A stretch of 64,000 bases of DNA, from positions 1 through 64,000 of the forward strand of contig NZ_FOTT01000005.1 of NCBI RefSeq assembly GCF_900114655.1, given 5' to 3'. Source of the stretch: Candidatus Frackibacter sp. WG13 (GTDB lineage Bacteria; Bacillota; Halanaerobiia; Halobacteroidales; Acetohalobiaceae). The translations under genes and the position numbers were made by a program. Shown here one piece after another: positions 27,235 to 36,841 of the stretch. How positions within the stretch are numbered: the stretch's first letter is position 1; each line of letters begins with the position of its first letter. Below the pieces are notes generated by a model. It did not search any database and was not told where the DNA came from. It saw only the letters and a list, made by a program, of their open reading frames with translations.

Positions 27235-27309
27235 TTTAATAAAGAATCTGCTATTAAATTAGCTTTCTTGGTTAACATTTGATTTGTTTTAAGTTTTTAG
27301 AGTTTATGA

Positions 27310-27315
27310 TATAAT
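27310..27315 (+). promoter_or_regulatory. Extended -10 promoter
   Basis: TATAAT at 27310-27315 lies in TTTATGATATAATAAAGTGA, about 58 bp before the small basic gene. It is the second copy of the promoter seen at 25525. Confidence 0.55.
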
Positions 27316-27372
27316 AAAGTGACAAGAATAGTTTCGAATTTCAAGGTTTAAAAGTAAAAGGAAGGGATAATA

Positions 27373-27585
27373 ATGAGAAAGATCTCTTTTAACGAGTATA
27401 ATAAAAAAAGAAAGACATCAAAGGTTGATTTATTAAAAGTAAGAGATGGTTTGGAGAAGAAATCTAATAACAATTCAAAAAGAAGAGATAGAGAAAAGAG
27501 AATTCTATTATATAAATTAGCAAAGAAAAGAAGAGAAAAAATTTTAAAGAAATCTGGAGAACGAGAATATAAGCTTATTTATTAA
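27373..27585 (+). CDS. Small highly basic protein, possible partner of the next gene
   Basis: 70 aa, about 40% Lys/Arg (e.g. KRRDREKRILLYKLAKKRRE), helical, no membrane segment. ATG 27373 follows AAAAGGAAGGG. I recognise no family. It is 13 bp before a nucleotidyltransferase gene and shares its promoter, so it could be a small antitoxin-like partner or an RNA-binding protein; neither is shown by sequence. The ribosome site, promoter and coupling support a real gene. Confidence 0.6.
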   Translation: MRKISFNEYNKKRKTSKVDLLKVRDGLEKKSNNNSKRRDREKRILLYKLAKKRREKILKKSGEREYKLIY

Positions 27586-27598
27586 GGGGTTATATATT

Positions 27599-28198
27599 AT
27601 GAATACAGATAAACTTAAAAGAATGATTAGAGAAACAATTGAATCGTCTAGAAGTGATTTTGCAAAAAGAATAGAAATTATAGCTATAATTACTGAAGCT
27701 ATGAAAGATATTGGAGTAAAGCCAGTTATTGTCGGAGGACATGCAGTAGAATTTTATACTTCTGGTGGTTACGCAACTATGGATATCGATATGTTGTGTA
27801 CATGTTCAATTTATGAGGTAAATTCTATTTTGAAATCTTTGGGTTTCGATAAAGAAGGTAAGTATTGGGTTTTAACAGATGAAAATATAGATATTGCAAT
27901 AGAGGTGCCTTCTGGACCATTGGCTGGTGATAGTGATAGGTTAACTAAGGTTGAAATAAATGAAGGGTTAAACGCTTATTTTATTGGGATTGAAGATATA
28001 ATTATTGATCGTCTAAATAGATATAAGCATTGGGGAGAGTATTCTGATGAAGAATGGATCATCGGTATGATTATTTTAAATCATGAAGAAATTGATTGGG
28101 AATATGTTTATAAAAGAGCAGAAGAGGAAAGAACATTAGAAGAAATACAAGAGTTTAGAAAAAAATCTGAGGAAGATATGAAAGAAATGAAAGATTAA
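27599..28198 (+). CDS. DUF6036/AbiEii-like nucleotidyltransferase
   Basis: 199 aa. The minimal nucleotidyltransferase core is VKPVIVGGHAVEFYTSGGYA followed by TMDIDML (GG...DxD), then DIAIEVPSGPLAG as the third-acid strand, and FIGIEDIIIDRLNRYKHWG. This is the pattern of DUF6036-type proteins related to the AbiEii toxin fold. Such enzymes transfer nucleotides to tRNA or protein targets in some toxin-antitoxin systems; here the target is unknown. The acidic C-terminal tail (EEIQEFRKKSEED) is helical. It follows a small basic gene by 13 bp and precedes the Wadjet genes, in keeping with a defence island. Confidence 0.75.
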   Translation: MNTDKLKRMIRETIESSRSDFAKRIEIIAIITEAMKDIGVKPVIVGGHAVEFYTSGGYATMDIDMLCTCSIYEVNSILKSLGFDKEGKYWVLTDENIDIAIEVPSGPLAGDSDRLTKVEINEGLNAYFIGIEDIIIDRLNRYKHWGEYSDEEWIIGMIILNHEEIDWEYVYKRAEEERTLEEIQEFRKKSEEDMKEMKD

Positions 28199-28252
28199 AA
28201 ATTTTAATCTGTAATAAAGAACAGAAAAACACGAAATAAAAAGGTGATAATA

Positions 28253-29311
28253 ATGCGGGAACTTATCTTAAAATACTTAAAAAATCGTAATAAAAAACGA
28301 ATCAAGACTAGGGCTATAGAAGATTACATAATTAAGAGTTTGGGACCACACAGATATAGGAAACAGGGTGGTTATCAAGAGTTTGTTAAGAGTATTAAAA
28401 TTTTAGTATCCAAAGAACTGATTCGTCCTATAAAAGCCTGGAAGAAGAATGGTATGGCACCACCGCTCTATAATGGTTATCAAATTCTTTCATTAAAAGA
28501 AAAATTAGGACCTGATATAAAGAAGAAATTACTGACTCAATATCATCCGAGTCTTAATACCACTTACTATTTGAATAACCCACAAGAATATAAGCGCGAT
28601 AAGAAATATCTATCTCAGTTAGATGAGTTTTTAAAAGAAAATAGTAGTTTAGAATTAGTACCTATGACCGTTAATGAACGTTCCTTCCAAATCTTTCAAG
28701 ATGAAAAATTCCTTGCTTCCCAGGTAGGGAAAGAATTTATGCGTCGGATTGGTCTGTCTCTTGAGATTTTAAATTCTTATCCTACCTATGAGCCTTTCTT
28801 TTACTATCAAAACACTAGAGGTTTAGATAAAAGAAATTTGCTAATTATAGAGAATAAAGATACCTTCTTTTCTTTTAAGAAATTATTGCAAGAAGGGAAT
28901 TTTAGTTGGAAAGGTGTTCGATTTGATCTAATTATATATGGAGAAGGAAAAAAGATTCAACATAGCTTTCCGTTCTTTTATGAATTAAAAGAGTATCAAA
29001 AAGGAGAGAATAATCTTTATTATTTTGGAGATTTAGATCCAGCTGGGATCTCTATCTGGTATGGATTACAAGAGAAATTTGAAGAAGAGTTCATACCATT
29101 TACCTTCTTTTATAATACTTTATTAGCGGAGTATCAAGAACAGATACCGAAACTAAAAAAGAAACAAAAGATTAATCAACGAGCAGTTCAAAAATTCATC
29201 TCCTTCTTTTCACCAAAAATTCAGGATAAAATTTTAGAATTAGTTGAATCTAATATATATTTACCCCAGGAAGGATTAAATTATTCTTTATTGAAGAATA
29301 TTAGTGACTAA
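28253..29311 (+). CDS. jetD: Wadjet nuclease subunit JetD
   Basis: Toprim-like nuclease that cuts DNA looped by the JetABC SMC complex, acting on small closed circular plasmids. 352 aa; ATG 28253 follows AAAGGTGAT. The N-terminal winged-helix arm covers ~1-90. The C-terminal Toprim part has a conserved acid in LLIIENKDTFFSF, LIIYGEGKKI and YYFGDLDPAGISIW (DxD). All acids expected of the family are visible. It stands first in the cluster, 78 bp before jetA, whereas the best-known systems put jetD last. 54 bp separate it from the DUF6036 gene, so it may have its own promoter. Confidence 0.88.
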   Translation: MRELILKYLKNRNKKRIKTRAIEDYIIKSLGPHRYRKQGGYQEFVKSIKILVSKELIRPIKAWKKNGMAPPLYNGYQILSLKEKLGPDIKKKLLTQYHPSLNTTYYLNNPQEYKRDKKYLSQLDEFLKENSSLELVPMTVNERSFQIFQDEKFLASQVGKEFMRRIGLSLEILNSYPTYEPFFYYQNTRGLDKRNLLIIENKDTFFSFKKLLQEGNFSWKGVRFDLIIYGEGKKIQHSFPFFYELKEYQKGENNLYYFGDLDPAGISIWYGLQEKFEEEFIPFTFFYNTLLAEYQEQIPKLKKKQKINQRAVQKFISFFSPKIQDKILELVESNIYLPQEGLNYSLLKNISD

Positions 29312-29389
29312 TTAAAATATTAAATATAAGCTAAAGATTATATCTGAATGGGTAACGTTGCTGAAATTGTAATGTGAGGTGAATACACT

Positions 29390-30925
29390 ATGTACTTAAA
29401 CGAAGTTATCGAAGGTTTTTCTGAAAGAATGCATAATATTGCTGTCTTTAAACCGTTATTCGAATTAGAGCAGAAGCGAAAGTACGATTATCCCTTAATG
29501 GAATTAGGAATTATAAGTATGCTCTATATCTTAGAGAGCATGTTAAGAGGAGAGAAGGATTGTACTTATCGTAAGATTGCTTATTTTTTACGAGATGTGA
29601 TTGCTGAGTATTATGATGATGAATTAGAGTATGCGGAAGCATTGGATTTAACTCATTATTTAGTACGGGAGTCGTTGATGAATCAAGGAAGTTCACATCA
29701 ATTCAGTTATTTTGATTTTGAAAATGGTGAGAATGAAGATTATAAGTTTCATTTAGTAAAGTTACAGGATTATGATATAGATAGTAAGGTGGTAAAGTTA
29801 AAGTTATCACCTATTGGCTTAGAACTTCTTTTTAAAACAAAAGAGATGTATAATGAGCTGCAAGTCTCTATTTCACAATTATATTTACGGCAACAGATCC
29901 AAAAAGGTGTCTTTGATGGAGCTCTCTATTCAGTAAAGGAGTTAGCTTTAGCGGTTAAGAATGAAAAGGAGCAATTAAAGCAGTTAAAAGAACGGATTAT
30001 TCGTGATGTTTTGCAAGTGACTCGGGAAGAAGAGTACCAAGAGCAGATGAAACGAATAAATGAACAATTAGAACGAGAAAGAGAGATGTTTTATGAGTTA
30101 AAGGATTTAATTGATGACACTATAGAGAAACATTATTCTGAACATATAAGTAATGAAGCGATAGATAAGGTTATGGAATTGAAACATAAATTAATAGATG
30201 TGATCTCGTTACACGAATCACTATTTACTGATAAGTTACGGATTGAAAAGCTAATGAATGATTCTATCGAAGCGATGATTTTAAATGCTTTCAATACTCA
30301 AGTTAATTTTGAAACAGAATTTTTAGAGCCAGCAGTCAGGAATGATTTAGAAATAAATAAATTAAAGCAGATTCTAGACCCATTATTTTCACCTCATACT
30401 ACTTCGGAGTTTAATCCCCAACGAATCTTTACTAAACAAGTGCTTAACAGAAAAAAAGAAGTGACTGAAGAGGAGTTGTGGCAACTAGAGGAAGATGAGC
30501 AGCGGCAAAAGGAAGCCGAAGAAGAAGAGAAGCGGCGGGCTAAAGAGGAACGACTTAAAAAGTACCTATTATTGTTACTTAAGCCTTTAGCTGAGAAGGA
30601 AGAGGTTAGATTAAGTCAGATAATTAATAATTTAAAGGAAGAAGATCATGACCGTTACCTAAAATTAGTAAAGGAAGTCGATTTTTATCCATTTATTATT
30701 CAACTACATCAATTAGGTGTTATTCCCTTATTGACTAGAGAGGAGATGCAGGGGTTTGTTTTAGATAATCTTTTCTGGGTTGTGACTGAGATTGTTGCTA
30801 AGAATGAAGCAATTGCTATTTTAGAAGGGTTTGAGCTAATAGCTACGGAGGATGTAATTAAGCTTGAGCCTGGTTATGTACTATCTGATTTTATCATTAA
30901 AAGGAGGAATCCTGATGGAGTATAG
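29390..30925 (+). CDS. jetA: Wadjet subunit JetA (kleisin-like)
   Basis: 511 aa. The N-terminal part looks like paired winged helices (ELGIISMLYILESMLRGEKD, YRKIAYFLRDVIAEYY). Long coiled coils follow (~185-260, ~360-400; EEEEKRRAKEERLKK). The C-terminal winged helix contains LLPLAEKEEVRLSQII-type sequence (seen as KPLAEKEEVRLSQII). It matches the JetA family (DUF5716-like) of one Wadjet type and plays the kleisin part that bridges the JetC dimer. ATG 29390 follows GTGAGGTGA. It overlaps jetB by 11 bp. Intact. The exact Wadjet subtype cannot be settled by eye. Confidence 0.82.
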   Translation: MYLNEVIEGFSERMHNIAVFKPLFELEQKRKYDYPLMELGIISMLYILESMLRGEKDCTYRKIAYFLRDVIAEYYDDELEYAEALDLTHYLVRESLMNQGSSHQFSYFDFENGENEDYKFHLVKLQDYDIDSKVVKLKLSPIGLELLFKTKEMYNELQVSISQLYLRQQIQKGVFDGALYSVKELALAVKNEKEQLKQLKERIIRDVLQVTREEEYQEQMKRINEQLEREREMFYELKDLIDDTIEKHYSEHISNEAIDKVMELKHKLIDVISLHESLFTDKLRIEKLMNDSIEAMILNAFNTQVNFETEFLEPAVRNDLEINKLKQILDPLFSPHTTSEFNPQRIFTKQVLNRKKEVTEEELWQLEEDEQRQKEAEEEEKRRAKEERLKKYLLLLLKPLAEKEEVRLSQIINNLKEEDHDRYLKLVKEVDFYPFIIQLHQLGVIPLLTREEMQGFVLDNLFWVVTEIVAKNEAIAILEGFELIATEDVIKLEPGYVLSDFIIKRRNPDGV

Positions 30926-31664
30926 AGCTGAGGATGTACGTTGGGCTTTTAAGATATTCATGTACCTACTAAAGAATGGTTCTATTCCCGAAGATAAACG
31001 GGAATACCATTATGCTTATCAGAAGAATGAAGTGCGTCATATTATTGAAGAGGTTATTAATGAAGAGGCGGAGGTTATGATCTTCTCTTTAGGAGGTGTA
31101 ATCTATTTAACTCCTGGGATTGATAACTGGTTCTTAGGTTATAGTAATGCCCAACTTAGAGATAAGATGAAGTTAAGGACTAATAGTGAGTTATATTTGG
31201 CTTATTTTATCATTTTGAATCTATTAGCTGAGTTTTATAATAGTGAAGATCAATCGCTAGCTACTAGACAATTCTTGTTACTGCGGGACTTAGAAGAGAT
31301 GGTTACCAAGCAGATTGAAAAGATTGATGATACTGATGAAGAAGCCTTAGAACGACGTGAAGAAGAGTTGCAGTTAAACTTAAGCGCTGTAGCAGAGGTT
31401 TGGTTGGATCTACCGCCTTTTGATGATGAACTTAAGAATTTAAGAAGAGGCAAGAAGAATAGAATCAGCTTTATGCTACGGGTATTAAGCTTTCTAGAAG
31501 ATGAAGGCTTAATTCAAGTTTTTGAAGACCAAGAGATTAGACTTTTGCCGAAACTAGAACACTTAATAGTGAAGTATTACTTTAATAGCACAAGAAAGGA
31601 CCAATTATTACAGATAATAGAAAAAGATGCATTGATAGAGGAGGATGAAGATGCCGCGTATTAA
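30915..31664 (+). CDS. jetB: Wadjet subunit JetB (KITE-like)
   Basis: 249 aa; ATG 30915 follows AAGGAGG, so the longer in-frame opening from 30864, which lies inside jetA, is rejected. Two winged-helix regions are apparent: RWAFKIFMYLLKNGSIPEDK near the start and FMLRVLSFLEDEGLIQVFED near the end. KITE-type subunits like this bind the kleisin in MukBEF- and Wadjet-type SMC complexes. It overlaps both neighbours (11 bp with jetA, 14 bp with jetC), so the three are surely co-translated. Family assignment is from size, fold and position more than from strong motifs. Confidence 0.8.
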   Translation: MEYRAEDVRWAFKIFMYLLKNGSIPEDKREYHYAYQKNEVRHIIEEVINEEAEVMIFSLGGVIYLTPGIDNWFLGYSNAQLRDKMKLRTNSELYLAYFIILNLLAEFYNSEDQSLATRQFLLLRDLEEMVTKQIEKIDDTDEEALERREEELQLNLSAVAEVWLDLPPFDDELKNLRRGKKNRISFMLRVLSFLEDEGLIQVFEDQEIRLLPKLEHLIVKYYFNSTRKDQLLQIIEKDALIEEDEDAAY

Positions 31665-34600
31665 TCGAATTCGGGTAACTAATATTAAATATGATCATGA
31701 TAAGAAACAGATGCCGGATGTTATACTTAATTTAGATGGTTTAAATAGTATCTTTTTATTAGCCAATGGCGGTGGGAAGTCCTTATTAATCCAGCTTGCA
31801 TTACAGACGATCTTACCTAATGCGAAGATGGGTAAACGGCGAATTGCTGATCTATTAGAGTCTAACAATTATACTGGACATGTTGTTGTTGAGTGGTTAT
31901 TAGACCAAGAGGGGGATGAGGAACACTATCTATGTACCGGCTTTACTTTTACCGAAGGTTATAAAGACCAACGACTTCGTTATTATAACTATCTTTTTGA
32001 TTATAATGAAGGTGCTGATTTTACTATTGAAGACCTACCTTTAATTAAACAAGGAGATATGTTTGAACGTGAACGTCCAATTAGTTATCAAGCATTCAAA
32101 GATTGGCTTAGAAATAATGAAGATAAACGAATCCAACTTTTTGAACGGATTAAGGATTATCAAAGTTCTTTAGGTCGTTATAGAATCTTACCTGAGGAAT
32201 GGGAGAATATTCGTGATACTAATGCTTCGGAAGGTGGCGTAGATCAATTCTTTGCTAAGAGTAAGACAGCGGAACAGTTAGTCGATAATCTATTGATTCC
32301 TAGTGTGGAAAATATGTTGTTTCAAAATAAAAAGCAGAAAGAGCAACTTGTTAATGCCTTTTCTGAACATCGAAGTATGTTGTTAGATATTCCTAAGATT
32401 GAAGCTAATATCAAAGACTTCAAGGTAATCAGTAATCAGGCTGAGGAAGTTATAGTTAAAGTTAGAAATTTAGGGACCTTTACTAAAGATTTGGAAGCAA
32501 GAACTTTAGATTTAGTTAATTTAGCTAAGACATTTGATAAGCATATTGAAGAAGCCAATAAAAAGCTTACAGAGTTAGATGAAAGTAAAGAGAAGTTTAA
32601 AGATGAAGAACGTAATTTACAGTGGAAGGAAAAGAGCTATAAGGCTTTCTTAAAGAAATTAGAATATCAAGATGCTCTAAAAGAGAAGGAGAAAGCTGAA
32701 GATGAATTAGCAGAACAGAAAGAAAGTTTAGAACAGATGCAACAGAAGGAAAGAGAAGCTAAAGCTTTATACCAATTTAAAAAGGTCCAACGTAATAGGC
32801 AGGATAAGCAACGATATCAATATGAACTAGAGATGTTAGATAAAGCAGCCCCGGAGTTAAAGGAAGAATTAAAGGGGGTAAAACGTAGATTAGCTTTAGC
32901 TTGGCAACAGCAGAATGACCGCTTAAAGAAGAGAAAGTCAGAACACGAGGAAAAGATTAAGGATATCAAAGGTGAAATTAAGAATTTTACTGCTAAGTTG
33001 AAAGAATTGCGGATGGAACAAAATAATTTGCGAGATGAAAGAGCTAAAATAGTAGCTTGGTTTGATGCATATGAAGAGAGACGAGAGCGTCTAAAAGAAT
33101 ATTTAACGGAATGGGAGCTTTATGATCCGGAAAAGACTTTAGACGAGAAGCATGAACGAATTAATTACTATCAACAGAGTAGAGCAGATAAACAGACTAC
33201 TCTAAAGGAGATTCAGCAGCAACAGAAAGACTTAGAAGAGGAGATCGTTAAGTTACATAGTGAACGGAGTGCTATTAAAGGAAGATTAGATAATATTGAA
33301 GAAAAGTTTAATCAATTTGCTAAGGCCAAGGAAGAAGTTCAAGGGTTATTGATGAAGGAAGGGAAGTATACAGATGACTTATTAGTGCAGAAAGAGGATG
33401 TATTAATAAAAGTTAAAGATCTGTTAACTACAGCTCGAAAAGACAGAGTTAACCTTCAGGCAGAACTGGCCAACTTAGAGGAAAAGTGGGCTCTTTTTGC
33501 CGATAAAGATTATTATTTACCGCACCATGAATTATTAAAAATTAAAGATATATTAGAGGAGAGAAATATCTTTACCATATTAGGAAGTGAGTGGTTGACC
33601 AGTCAGGATTTATCCACCGATGAAAAGGAAGCGTATTTACGGAACCAACCATTATTGCCTTATTCGATCTTGGTGGAGGAAACGCAATTGAATGCGGTTA
33701 AAAATACTTTGCGTTATAAAGACAATCTTTCTCAAGATATTCCTTTACTATTTTTGGTAAAGAATTCTGATACTTTAACTCCAGATTATAAGCAAGAGCA
33801 ATTTCTAACTCTCCAACCTAAACAGCTATTAATTTATCAACCGGAGTCTAGTAAAGTATTTACTTCTCAAGAATCTTTTAATGAATTTAAGGCTGATTTA
33901 GAAGGGAAGATACAAAGGATAAAAGAGAAGCTTCAAAATTATAGAGAGCGAGAAGAGATCTTAATTAATCTTAAAGCAAGAGTAGAAGAATTCTATCGTC
34001 ATTATACTTTAGAAATAATTCAAAATTTAGAGGATAAAAGGGAAACGTTAGAGACTAAGACTGAAGCATTAAAGAGTAATCTTGATACTGCCCAGAAAGA
34101 GAAAGAAGAACTATCAATTAAAAAAGAAAAGATAGAAACAGAGATAGATGACTGTTTGGCAGAAGAGAGAAAATTAGAAAGAATAATTGATCGTTTAACA
34201 GAATTCATTAAGGAGTATCGACTTAGGGAAGCTAAAAAGGAAGAAAAGGAAAAGCTTGATAAAGAGCTAGCAGTAATTAAAAAACAGTTAATTAGATTAG
34301 AAGCTAGTAAAGAAGAAGTACGAGAAGAGAAGAGTAAAGCAAGGCAGAGATTAAATGAATCTAATCAAGCTTTAGAAGTACATCAAACGGAGTACCAAAG
34401 ATACGAATTAAAAGATGTTAGACCAGCGGAAAGTATAGAGGAGACTTATGCTGAATTAAAGGGTGAAACTGAGAGTATTGAAAGTAGGTTAAATGAGAAG
34501 CAAGGGGAACGATCTACTTTACAAAAGTTAATTGCTAAATACAATGAAGCGTTACAGACTGCTAATAAAGAAATAGCAAAGACTGGGATTACCGAAGAAT

Positions 34601-36045
34601 GGTTATTAAATAATCAACGGCAAGTAACTGAGAAAGAACTTGAAGTGGCCAAGCAAGATAGGGAACAGGCAATGGAAAGATTTGAATTAGCAAAAAAAGA
34701 TGTAAATCAGGCAAATAATAAGGTAGATACTACTGCTGGTATTTTGGAGAGTTATCAAGAAGATATTAAAGAGGAGTTTAAAAAAGAGGTTTATTTTGAT
34801 TATTCCGAAGCAAATCATCAGGATGAGTACCAAAATATTAAACGTGAATTAGAAGAGTTAAGCAATAGATTAGAAGAATTAAAAGTGGAGATCAACCAGG
34901 CTGTAGAATGGAAGCGCGATAACAAGGAAGCTTTAGATACTTTACAATATAGATTAAAGGATAAATTACACGATTTATGGTCGGACGGAGAAGCTTTAAC
35001 AAAGCAAGAGTGGGCTAATTATGATTTAGAACCGAAAGCATTTTTACGTCGTTGGCTAGAAGAGCAAGAAAAGGCTAAAGCCAAAAGAGAAAGACAGAAG
35101 CGAGTTGTAGATAATCAATTTAAAGATTATTTGCAGGAATTGAAGGCTACTAAGAATCCGAAGGTTAAACAGTTCATTCGTAAAGTACAACAGATTATGA
35201 AGCAAGGCAGAATATACGACTATGATTATGTAGAGACTCAATTTTTACGTATTTTAGAAGGATTAGAAGAGTATCAGAAGAATTATGAACATCAACTGAA
35301 AGAAAGAGAAAAGGATATGGAACATCTAACTAATCTATGTTTACGAAGAGCAAGAACAATTTATGATAGTATTATGGAATTACCTAAAAACTCAAGAGTT
35401 GACCTTTATGATCGTCAAATTCAAGTAATTAAGATGAACTGGCGTATCTTAGCTGATGAGGAAGCTAAGGAAGCAATCTATAATTATCTAGAACAAGTCT
35501 TATCTGACCTTAAAGAGTGGAAAGAGAAAGGTAAAGATGATGATGAGATAGATAGCAGGATGGAAGAGTTATTAAGAACTAGGAATTTGATCAATATTAT
35601 TGCTCCAATTGGCGATTGCAGGGTACGAGTTTATAAACCGCGGAAGGAATCGATCGTTCGTCAGAGCCAATTAAACTATTCTGAATGGAATGAAGTTGCT
35701 AGATGGTCTGGTGGTGAAGAATATAGCGTTTATATTACAATGTTTATGATTATGATCAGCCATATTAGACAACAGATTGATGGTCGAGGTGCTGTCTGGA
35801 AAGCAATTTTAGCTGATAATCCTTTTGGTAAGGCTTCATCACCGCATATTTTAGAAACGGTCTTTGAAGTTGCTCGTTCGAATAAGATCCAATTAATCTG
35901 TTTCACTGCTCACAGGCAGGAAAATATTTTAAAAGAATTTCCGGTTGTTTATAGTCTCCAACTTAGAAATGCTTATGGTAAAGAAGTAATGCAAGCAGAA
36001 AGATTAGAGACAGCATTTTATAATTTAGGAAATGTAGAAGGTTAG
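31651..36045 (+). CDS. jetC: Wadjet SMC ATPase JetC
   Basis: 1464 aa. ATG 31651 is preferred; ATG 31645 abuts the GAGGAGG ribosome site. Walker A is NGGGKS near residues 39-44 (FLLANGGGKSLLIQ). Two long coiled-coil arms (~265-560 and ~770-1180, very rich in Glu/Lys/Gln) flank a hinge around ~600-720. Near the C terminus come the ABC signature RWSGGEEYSV (~1351) and the Walker B-region strand WKAILADNPFGKAS. JetC loop-extrudes DNA with ATP and hands short circles to JetD. All motifs are present, so the system looks functional. It is the last gene of the jet cluster. Confidence 0.92.
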   Translation: MPRINRIRVTNIKYDHDKKQMPDVILNLDGLNSIFLLANGGGKSLLIQLALQTILPNAKMGKRRIADLLESNNYTGHVVVEWLLDQEGDEEHYLCTGFTFTEGYKDQRLRYYNYLFDYNEGADFTIEDLPLIKQGDMFERERPISYQAFKDWLRNNEDKRIQLFERIKDYQSSLGRYRILPEEWENIRDTNASEGGVDQFFAKSKTAEQLVDNLLIPSVENMLFQNKKQKEQLVNAFSEHRSMLLDIPKIEANIKDFKVISNQAEEVIVKVRNLGTFTKDLEARTLDLVNLAKTFDKHIEEANKKLTELDESKEKFKDEERNLQWKEKSYKAFLKKLEYQDALKEKEKAEDELAEQKESLEQMQQKEREAKALYQFKKVQRNRQDKQRYQYELEMLDKAAPELKEELKGVKRRLALAWQQQNDRLKKRKSEHEEKIKDIKGEIKNFTAKLKELRMEQNNLRDERAKIVAWFDAYEERRERLKEYLTEWELYDPEKTLDEKHERINYYQQSRADKQTTLKEIQQQQKDLEEEIVKLHSERSAIKGRLDNIEEKFNQFAKAKEEVQGLLMKEGKYTDDLLVQKEDVLIKVKDLLTTARKDRVNLQAELANLEEKWALFADKDYYLPHHELLKIKDILEERNIFTILGSEWLTSQDLSTDEKEAYLRNQPLLPYSILVEETQLNAVKNTLRYKDNLSQDIPLLFLVKNSDTLTPDYKQEQFLTLQPKQLLIYQPESSKVFTSQESFNEFKADLEGKIQRIKEKLQNYREREEILINLKARVEEFYRHYTLEIIQNLEDKRETLETKTEALKSNLDTAQKEKEELSIKKEKIETEIDDCLAEERKLERIIDRLTEFIKEYRLREAKKEEKEKLDKELAVIKKQLIRLEASKEEVREEKSKARQRLNESNQALEVHQTEYQRYELKDVRPAESIEETYAELKGETESIESRLNEKQGERSTLQKLIAKYNEALQTANKEIAKTGITEEWLLNNQRQVTEKELEVAKQDREQAMERFELAKKDVNQANNKVDTTAGILESYQEDIKEEFKKEVYFDYSEANHQDEYQNIKRELEELSNRLEELKVEINQAVEWKRDNKEALDTLQYRLKDKLHDLWSDGEALTKQEWANYDLEPKAFLRRWLEEQEKAKAKRERQKRVVDNQFKDYLQELKATKNPKVKQFIRKVQQIMKQGRIYDYDYVETQFLRILEGLEEYQKNYEHQLKEREKDMEHLTNLCLRRARTIYDSIMELPKNSRVDLYDRQIQVIKMNWRILADEEAKEAIYNYLEQVLSDLKEWKEKGKDDDEIDSRMEELLRTRNLINIIAPIGDCRVRVYKPRKESIVRQSQLNYSEWNEVARWSGGEEYSVYITMFMIMISHIRQQIDGRGAVWKAILADNPFGKASSPHILETVFEVARSNKIQLICFTAHRQENILKEFPVVYSLQLRNAYGKEVMQAERLETAFYNLGNVEG

Positions 36046-36362
36046 AGATAGTTGTTTATTTCATTGACAAATATAAAAGGACTATTATTATTTTATGACT
36101 AAGTATTTATATAGTGAATTTATGTGCGTTAACTAAATATAATTTTTAAGGTTGAGGCTAAGGCTGAGGGAACCATAGTAATTTAATGATTTGAACTTTC
36201 TCAATCTTATCTTTAGCCTCAGCCTGAAATTATGTATTTTATTAATAAAGATATATTTTCAGACTGCAATCTGTCAGAATTTAGTTTAAGTTAACGCTTA
36301 TGATAGTGAATTAAAAGTTATTAAATGTTTTGATTATTTCAATGACCAAGGAGGAATAGAAA
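36046..36362. other. Intergenic region with possible promoter and partial inverted repeat
   Basis: TTGACA at 36064-36069 with TATTAT at 36086-36091 (16-bp spacer) is a possible promoter, though 270 bp from the next start. GAGGCTAAGGCTGAGGG (36154-36170) and CTTTAGCCTCAGCCT (36211-36225) are imperfect inverted copies that could fold as a terminator-like arm for jetC. I see no coding frame here. Confidence 0.4.
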
Positions 36363-36797
36363 ATGAACAAAAAATTCACTGAAACGCAAATACTAAAATT
36401 TATAGGTAAGTTAGCAAACAAATGGGGAACTGGACATGACAGCATAACGAAAATACTCGAAAAAGTTGAAAGTTTTCTTGAAGAAAAGAGTGAAAAGATT
36501 GATTTTCTAGATAAGGTACGTTTATTTATTAGCATGTTAAAAGATCATTCGCGTCAAGAATACCAGATTGAAGATGGTGCCTTAGGGATGATAATTGCTT
36601 CTTTAGCATATCTTATCTTACCAACAGACCTAATTCCAGACATGATTCCGGTAGCTGGTTTTACTGATGATGCAGCTGCTTTTATGTTAGTGATGAAACA
36701 GATTGCCGATGAAATAGAACGTTATCAAACCTGGAAGAGAGACCAAGAAGACTATGTAGATATAATTGAGTTATCGGTCGATCAGAAGAATAGTTAA
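36363..36797 (+). CDS. YkvA/DUF1232 family membrane-associated protein
   Basis: 144 aa. The DUF1232 signature is clear: LAYLILPTDLIPDMIPVAGF followed by TDDAAAF at about residues 79-105, with one or two hydrophobic helices that may insert into the membrane. The N-terminal ~55 residues are a helical extension. The family is widespread and of unknown function. ATG 36363 follows AAGGAGGAA. It appears to be outside the defence cluster. No sign of decay. Confidence 0.85.
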   Translation: MNKKFTETQILKFIGKLANKWGTGHDSITKILEKVESFLEEKSEKIDFLDKVRLFISMLKDHSRQEYQIEDGALGMIIASLAYLILPTDLIPDMIPVAGFTDDAAAFMLVMKQIADEIERYQTWKRDQEDYVDIIELSVDQKNS

Positions 36798-36841
36798 TGG
36801 AGAAGATAATAAAGTATTTTTAGTATCGATTAAGTTCTTAA

